NCBI RefSeq assembly: GCF_033958435.1
Contig: NC_134137.1
Span: 239,986,501-240,050,500 of the forward strand
Length of the DNA stretch: 64,000 nt
Origin: Carettochelys insculpta
Lineage: Eukaryota; Chordata; Testudines; Carettochelyidae
Reading direction: 5' to 3'
Shown here one piece after another: positions 59,500-64,000 of this stretch (within the stretch, counting starts at the first letter, position 1; each line of letters starts with the position of its first letter). The translations under genes and the position numbers were made by a program. The notes below the pieces were generated by a model, which did no database searches, was not told where the DNA came from, and saw only the letters and a program-made list of their open reading frames with translations.

Positions 59500-60110
59500 C
59501 TCTGTTGTAAAGTGCAATGCTGGCCACTGTTTTGAGGAGAGATTAATAACACTGGGACTTTTCACCCTGGAGAAGAGAGGACTAAAGCGGGGAATGGTAG
59601 AGGTCTACAAAATCATGACAGGTGTGGGAAAAGTGATCATGGAAGAGTTAGTTGTCAGAGAGGTAGCCATATTAGTCTGTAGCTTCGAGAACAACAAGAA
59701 GTCTTGTGGTCCCTTATAGACTAACAGTTATTTTGGAGCATTATTTACTCCTTCCCATAACAACAGAACTAGGGACTCACCAAATGAAATTAATGGGTAG
59801 CAAGTTTAAAACAAAGAAAAGGAAGCATTTCTTCACACAATGCATAGTCAGCCTGTGGAATTCCTTGCCAGATGTGAAGTCCACAGTTATAACAGGGTTT
59901 AAAAAGGAACTAGATAAATTCATGAAGGTTTGGTCCATTAATGGCAAGAATGGTGTTCCTAGCTTCTCTATGTCAGAAGCTGGGGACGGGCAACAGGAGA
60001 AGATGAATCACTTGATGATTGCCTGTTCATTCCTTCTAGGGCACCTGGCATTGGCCACTGTCAGAAGCTAAGATACTTACCTCTGGTCTGACCCACTAGG
60101 TCCATTCTTA
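59500..60110 (+). mobile_element. CR1/L3-type LINE 3' end, split by a SINE-like insertion
   Basis: GAGGAGAGATTAATAACACT and then, after an interruption, GGGTAGCAAGTTTAAAACAA and TTCTTCACACAATGCATAGT follow the order of the LINE at 54983-55905, in the opposite orientation. 59654-59744 is a truncated SINE-like element (CAGAGAGGTAGCCATATTAG) inserted in it. Confidence 0.8.
59654..59744 (+). mobile_element. Truncated SINE-like element
   Basis: Head CAGAGAGGTAGCCATATTAG and one arm (AAGAAGTCTTGTGGTCCCTT) only, without the inverted second arm. Nested in a LINE. Confidence 0.65.
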
Positions 60111-60707
60111 GGTGTAATGTTCCCCCTAGCCCACTTTCATGGTATTGCGCATACAGCAAGTACAATGCTACTGAGAACTGTCTCTCTGCATCCCATGCTA
60201 CCAATCCCAAAGACACCATCTACCTACTTTAGCTACCTATATGGCTCCCATTACCCACTTCACAGTCTTTAATAGATAAGATGTAGCATCACAAAGAGGC
60301 TATATAACTTGTCCAAGGTCACATAAAGTCTGTAAGGGAGCAGGAGCTAGAACCCACATCTCCAAGCTCCTAGACTAGTGTCTTAACCACCATCCTTCCT
60401 CTCTCAATAGAGCCCTGCAGGGTCCATCAAAGTTCAAGAGCAACGGGCACCTTCTGGAGAGCAAATACTCTAAGGCATGTCCTCATTTGGCAATGAAAAT
60501 AAAAGACAATCTCTCATTCCAGCTGCATGGGCCTCCCTCTGCAGTAAAGAGCACTGCACTTCTGATTTTCACATGAAGGATCTATGTGACAGCAGCTATT
60601 TCTCTGCCCCAGAAAACATACAGCATTTTAGAGTAGGGGCTATAAGGGGTAAGTGTACACACAGTGTACACAGTGGGGTAAGTGTTCACACACTGAATGA
60701 TTTAGAG

Positions 60708-60800
60708 AAACCCAGTGGGTGAGGTAATCTTTTTTATTGGACCAACTTCTCTCGATGAGAGAGACAAGCTTTTGAGCCACACAGAGCTCTTCCTCCAGTC
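60708..60800 (+). repeat. Half of a fold-back repeat
   Basis: GGTGAGGTAATCTTTTTTAT, then GAGAGAGACAAGCTTTTGAG, matches the left half and loop of the element at 818-937 but has no right arm. Confidence 0.6.
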
Positions 60801-62788
60801 TGGGAAAGGGACGCCCACACACCCAGCCAATTGCAAGGTGAGTTCGACTGTTTAACATAAGCAGTTAGCGGGACCATAGTATGTGCACCAGCTAGTTATG
60901 CTAAACAATGCTAAACAATCCCACCTTGAATTTGGCTGTGACATTCAAAGTACCTTTTCCAGACCTATAGACAGAGTTTAAGCCCTTGAGACACTTCGGA
61001 AAATCCCACCCTATACAGCCGTACAGTGCATAGCACAGAGAGGCCACCACCTGTCACTGATGAACTTCAGATACCTCAAACTGCTTCTGTTGAGTCATTT
61101 GCCCAGAAACCTGAATCTCAGCCAGAGAGCGAGAGAGCAGCCACCCATTCAATACATCAGTCCATCAGCAAAAGTTATGCAAACAGCATATTCAAGTCCA
61201 AAGCCCATTAAGGGAATGATTGTTGTTCTTAATGTGATAAGAGATGTCTGGAGACCAGGATTATTTAATGGGGTCTGTGGGATCTGCAATAAGAGAAATC
61301 TGCACTCAGAGCAGGCAGAAAGTGCTCCATAATGCACAGAGAAGAGGAAGATGTGCCACACTATTAAAGATTAATAGTGAAAATTGACTTGTTCAATTAC
61401 ATCACAAACAAGGCCGCATTACCACTGCTCTCACTTTCAGCCTCCCCACCAGTGCATTTTTAAAAGGATTTTTATTGAATTACTGTTCTACTCCCTGAAC
61501 CTGTACATGAATTAGGTCAATATTATGAAACCGTTCAGCAATTTAACATAAGCCAATCTCGTTCTTGCTCAGTAAATATTACCCTGCCTCCCACAGTTGG
61601 TATCACTGAGCTGGTCCAGATTGCATCAGCTGGAACTCCAATGACCTCTCCCTTTTCTCTAGCTTGTATAGTAACTGTTTTTCAGATGGTTGCCCCAGCC
61701 AGCTACCATGTAGGAAGGAATAATGTGAGTGGGTTGGAGTGCAGCCAAGCCTATGTGCTTTCCCCCCAAATCCATCATTATCTACTTTTCTTAAGTGTAG
61801 AGCTGTTTAGGAAACAAGAGAAAAGTTGTTTACAAGCATTTAGGGAGAAAATTCTATTTTGCATCAAAATTTCATGTTGGTAGCATTTTTCCAACAAGTT
61901 TTGCCTAATAATGAGATAAGAAAAATGGGAGATTTTTTTTTCCTGTTCTGGCCTCCTGCCACATTCTTCACACACACAGTTGGTATGTGCATAATCCTTC
62001 TATTATTTTTATCAACCCATCATCCCTCTCTACCTACCCCTTCAGTCCCAAATGTCTACTTGTTTATTTCAGCCTCCTCTTCTGCCTGGTACTTTAGACT
62101 GGAATGGGGCTGCCATTTATTATGGACGAGGTTTTCCAACAACCCTAAAGAGAATTCAGCTTCAGATCCTACTGGATCTTTTACTGGAAGTTAGACATTT
62201 AAGAGCTGGTGTATTTTAGAAAATTAAAACAACCCAGCTACTTCACGCAAGGGTGTAAAAAATATGCACCGTGAGCAGCATAGTTAAATTGGCATAAGTC
62301 TCTATATAGACAGCTCTAAGTCTGCAAAAGAGTATTTCTATTTGATCTAGCTACTGGATGTGAGGGAGGTGGATTTACTACAGCAACAGGATAAACTCCC
62401 ATTGCTGCAGTGTCTATACTAAAGTTCAGCACTAGTACAACTTCACCGCTGTCCCTGTAACAGCATAAGGCTGCGTCTACACAATGAGATAAAATCAACT
62501 TTAAGTCAGTCAGCCCGATTTTTCCAAGTGCCTGTTTGCACTGTAAATTCCATTAGCTTGATTTATGGACTGCTAAAACCAACACGATATTGAAATCCTA
62601 AAATCATAATAACCTGACGGGTGTAGCGTTCAATTTGAATGTAAAATTCCAGTGAAGGATAATGAGGCTGCAGCATGTCTTTAAATCAAATTTACTAGTC
62701 TCCACAGATGTCCCGTATGTGCCTCACAATGCACCACAGTTGTCCGCTCTGGCCTCTTACATCTCCACTGCTCTCAAGTATGGGGGAA

Positions 62789-63187
62789 TTAGGTAACTGG
62801 AAGACCGTTACAATTTGGCACCTGCAAGCCCCTGGCTGTAGAGCTATGAAAGGCTGAAAAATCTTCTCTCTTTTTCTTTGCTAGGAGTGCAGCTGTGGGG
62901 TCTGTGGTTCTGTGTGTACCCCCAGACTGCCTGGTGCCAGCCGCTGGCCCCCCGTACCATGTGTCAGCTAGGCTGTGGGTCGTGCTTGTCTGGTAGTATA
63001 AGAAACTTCTTTTCAGCCATTTACATGTTGTCCTGACCCCCACATCCCCTCCTTTCCCTCTCACTGGAGGCGACACACAGTCTGGAACATTCCCATGCCC
63101 ATCCGCATTACGTGGCTTGACCTCAAACCAATAAAAGGGTGTGCTGAGCAAGATGCCAGGCAGCTTGCGTGTGGTGAGGGTCACCAT
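62789..63187 (-). other. Unexplained open frame beside the tandem array
   Basis: A 132-codon frame starting at an ATG (63185-63187) that lies at the very edge of the 68-bp array, so the array is directly upstream of it. It reads MVTLTTRKLPGILLSTPFYW, later DCVSPPVRGKGGDVGVRTTC, with no domain I recognise. It may be chance or the start of an uncharacterised mobile element. It is not part of VWF. Confidence 0.25.
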
Positions 63188-63500
63188 TTATGGGGGCTGG
63201 CTGTAGACAGGGGTCTTGTAGCCACCCGGGGGACGTCTCCCTTGGTGGTCACAATTTTGGGGGGCTGGCTGTAGACAGTGGTCTTTTAGCCACCCAGGGG
63301 GTATGTCCCTTAGCAGTCACGATTTTCAGGGCCTGGCTGTAGCCAGGGGTCTTTTAGCTGCCTGGGGGATGTCCCCTTCAGTGACCACAATTTTTGAGGG
63401 CTGGCTTAAGCAGGGGGTCTTTTAGCCACCCAGGGGATGTCTCCCTCAGCGGTCATGATTTTCGGGGCCTGGCTGTAGCTGGGGCTCTTTTAGCCACCCA
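63176..63500. repeat. 68-bp tandem array
   Basis: CTGGCTGTAG-type starts fall at 63197, 63265, 63333, 63401 and 63469, an exact 68-bp spacing. Each unit has GGTCTTTTAGCCACCC, then GGGGATGTCTCCC, then GGTCACAATTTT or GTCACGATTTTC. The last unit breaks off near 63500, and a partial unit precedes the first. Confidence 0.92.
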
Positions 63501-64000
63501 AAGCCATAGATGTTTCAATGAAGGCAATGTATTAGCTATACCATTACCACAGCTATCAAAGTAAGGCTTGCAGCAGGGAATAATTTTGTCCTAAGGGTCT
63601 TCTTTTCCATGTGCAAACTTGGCCATAATATGGGGTCTTTTAGCCTGATGAATCATTCAAATTTCAGTGTAGCAATTGTGCCTACTTAGACATAAAGGTC
63701 TTCTTTGGTAGGAGACCTACACCCAGATTCAAAATCCTAAAAGGGCCTCCATGGGCAGTCATGATTTTCGTGGCCATCAACAGTGTACTGTCTTTTAGCC
63801 ACCCTGGCTCATTACTGATGATTCATTCGAGTTTCAGTGTAACAACCATGTCTGCTCAAGAATATGGGTCTTCTTTCCCAAGTGGCCTAATCCAGATTCA
63901 AGTTCCTGAAAGGGCCTCCGTGGGCAGTCACGATTTTTGTCGCTGTCACAAATGTACCATCTTTTAGCTGCCCTGGGCCTTTAATGATGATTCATTCGCG
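63486..64000. repeat. Longer related tandem unit (about 169 bp)
   Basis: TCTTTTAGC anchors recur at 63486, 63636, 63791 and 63960 (spacings 150, 155, 169). Units share GATGATTCATTCGAGTTTCA, GGGTCTTCTTTCCCAAGTGG and GGGCCTCCGTGGGCAGTCAC. Each contains the 68-bp core with about 100 bp added, so this is a higher-order form of the same array. It runs off the window. Confidence 0.85.

Larger units (their letters stand above)
57737..64000 (-). other. VWF intron 15 (3' part)
   Basis: At least 6264 bp. No sign of exon 15 (its human C-x-Y-D-V-C-S-C pattern) on the minus strand. Holds a G-rich block (58830-59000), LINE 59500-60110, part of a fold-back family (60708-60800), a MIR-like relic near 60300-60370, one transposon end at 62471 (GGCTGCGTCTACACAATGAG) and the tandem arrays at the right edge. 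57740-58820, 60870-62460 show nothing recognised. Confidence 0.7.

Noticed and set aside
57737..64000. VWF exon 15 in the right part of the window
   Set aside because: I looked for the cysteine pattern of human exon 15 on the minus strand and found nothing convincing. It probably lies beyond position 64000.
63176..64000. CRISPR-like array
   Set aside because: The repeats are adjacent, without unique spacers, and the sequence is vertebrate; this is a tandem satellite-type repeat.

Overview
The window is vertebrate nuclear DNA, almost certainly from a turtle (possibly a soft-shell turtle; inference). It carries one gene on the minus strand, von Willebrand factor (VWF), in 15 consecutive coding exons that by order, phase and length match human exons 16 to 30. 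The interspersed repeats fit a turtle: CR1-type LINEs, tRNA-headed SINE-like elements ending in motifs such as CAGACTAACATGGCTACC, hAT and 3-bp-TSD MITEs, and MIR-like CORE-SINE relics. I see no second protein-coding gene and no RNA gene. The nearest thing to one is an unexplained open frame at the right edge.

Layout on the minus strand, right to left. Exon 16 (57496-57736) is the TIL/E end of propeptide assembly D2. Exon 17 (54208-54302) and exon 18 (52434-52594) carry the furin site and the start of mature VWF. Exons 18-20 are D' and the start of D3. Exons 21-27 are D3. The single large exon 28 (4957-6341) holds A1 and A2. Exons 29-30 (2426-2545 and 1033-1176) begin A3. Together they give 3384 coding bases (1128 codons), uninterrupted, with GT-AG introns throughout, so this is a functional-looking gene and not a pseudogene. 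Exons 1-15 lie to the right of the window and exon 31 onward to the left.

The encoded protein keeps the hallmarks of VWF: a furin site (RIKR), CGLCG in D3, the A1 disulfide cysteines, an A2 N-glycan sequon, the ADAMTS13 Tyr-Met bond and the vicinal cysteines ending A2. Two metal sites depart from the human pattern. The A2 calcium loop has Gly and His where human VWF has Asp1596 and Asn1602. The A3 MIDAS motif begins with Gly instead of Asp.

The introns (0.2 to 13.9 kb) are full of transposons, several with readable target-site duplications (TSDs). The most unusual are fold-back elements whose long inverted arms move as one unit. The longest copy (33406-34333) encloses a decayed Penelope-like GIY-YIG coding remnant. 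Another is a 558-bp near-perfect palindrome (18614-19171). Transposons also sit within about 50 bp of the acceptors of exons 19 and 25. The right edge runs into a tandem array with an exact 68-bp spacing that merges into a roughly 169-bp unit and continues off the window.
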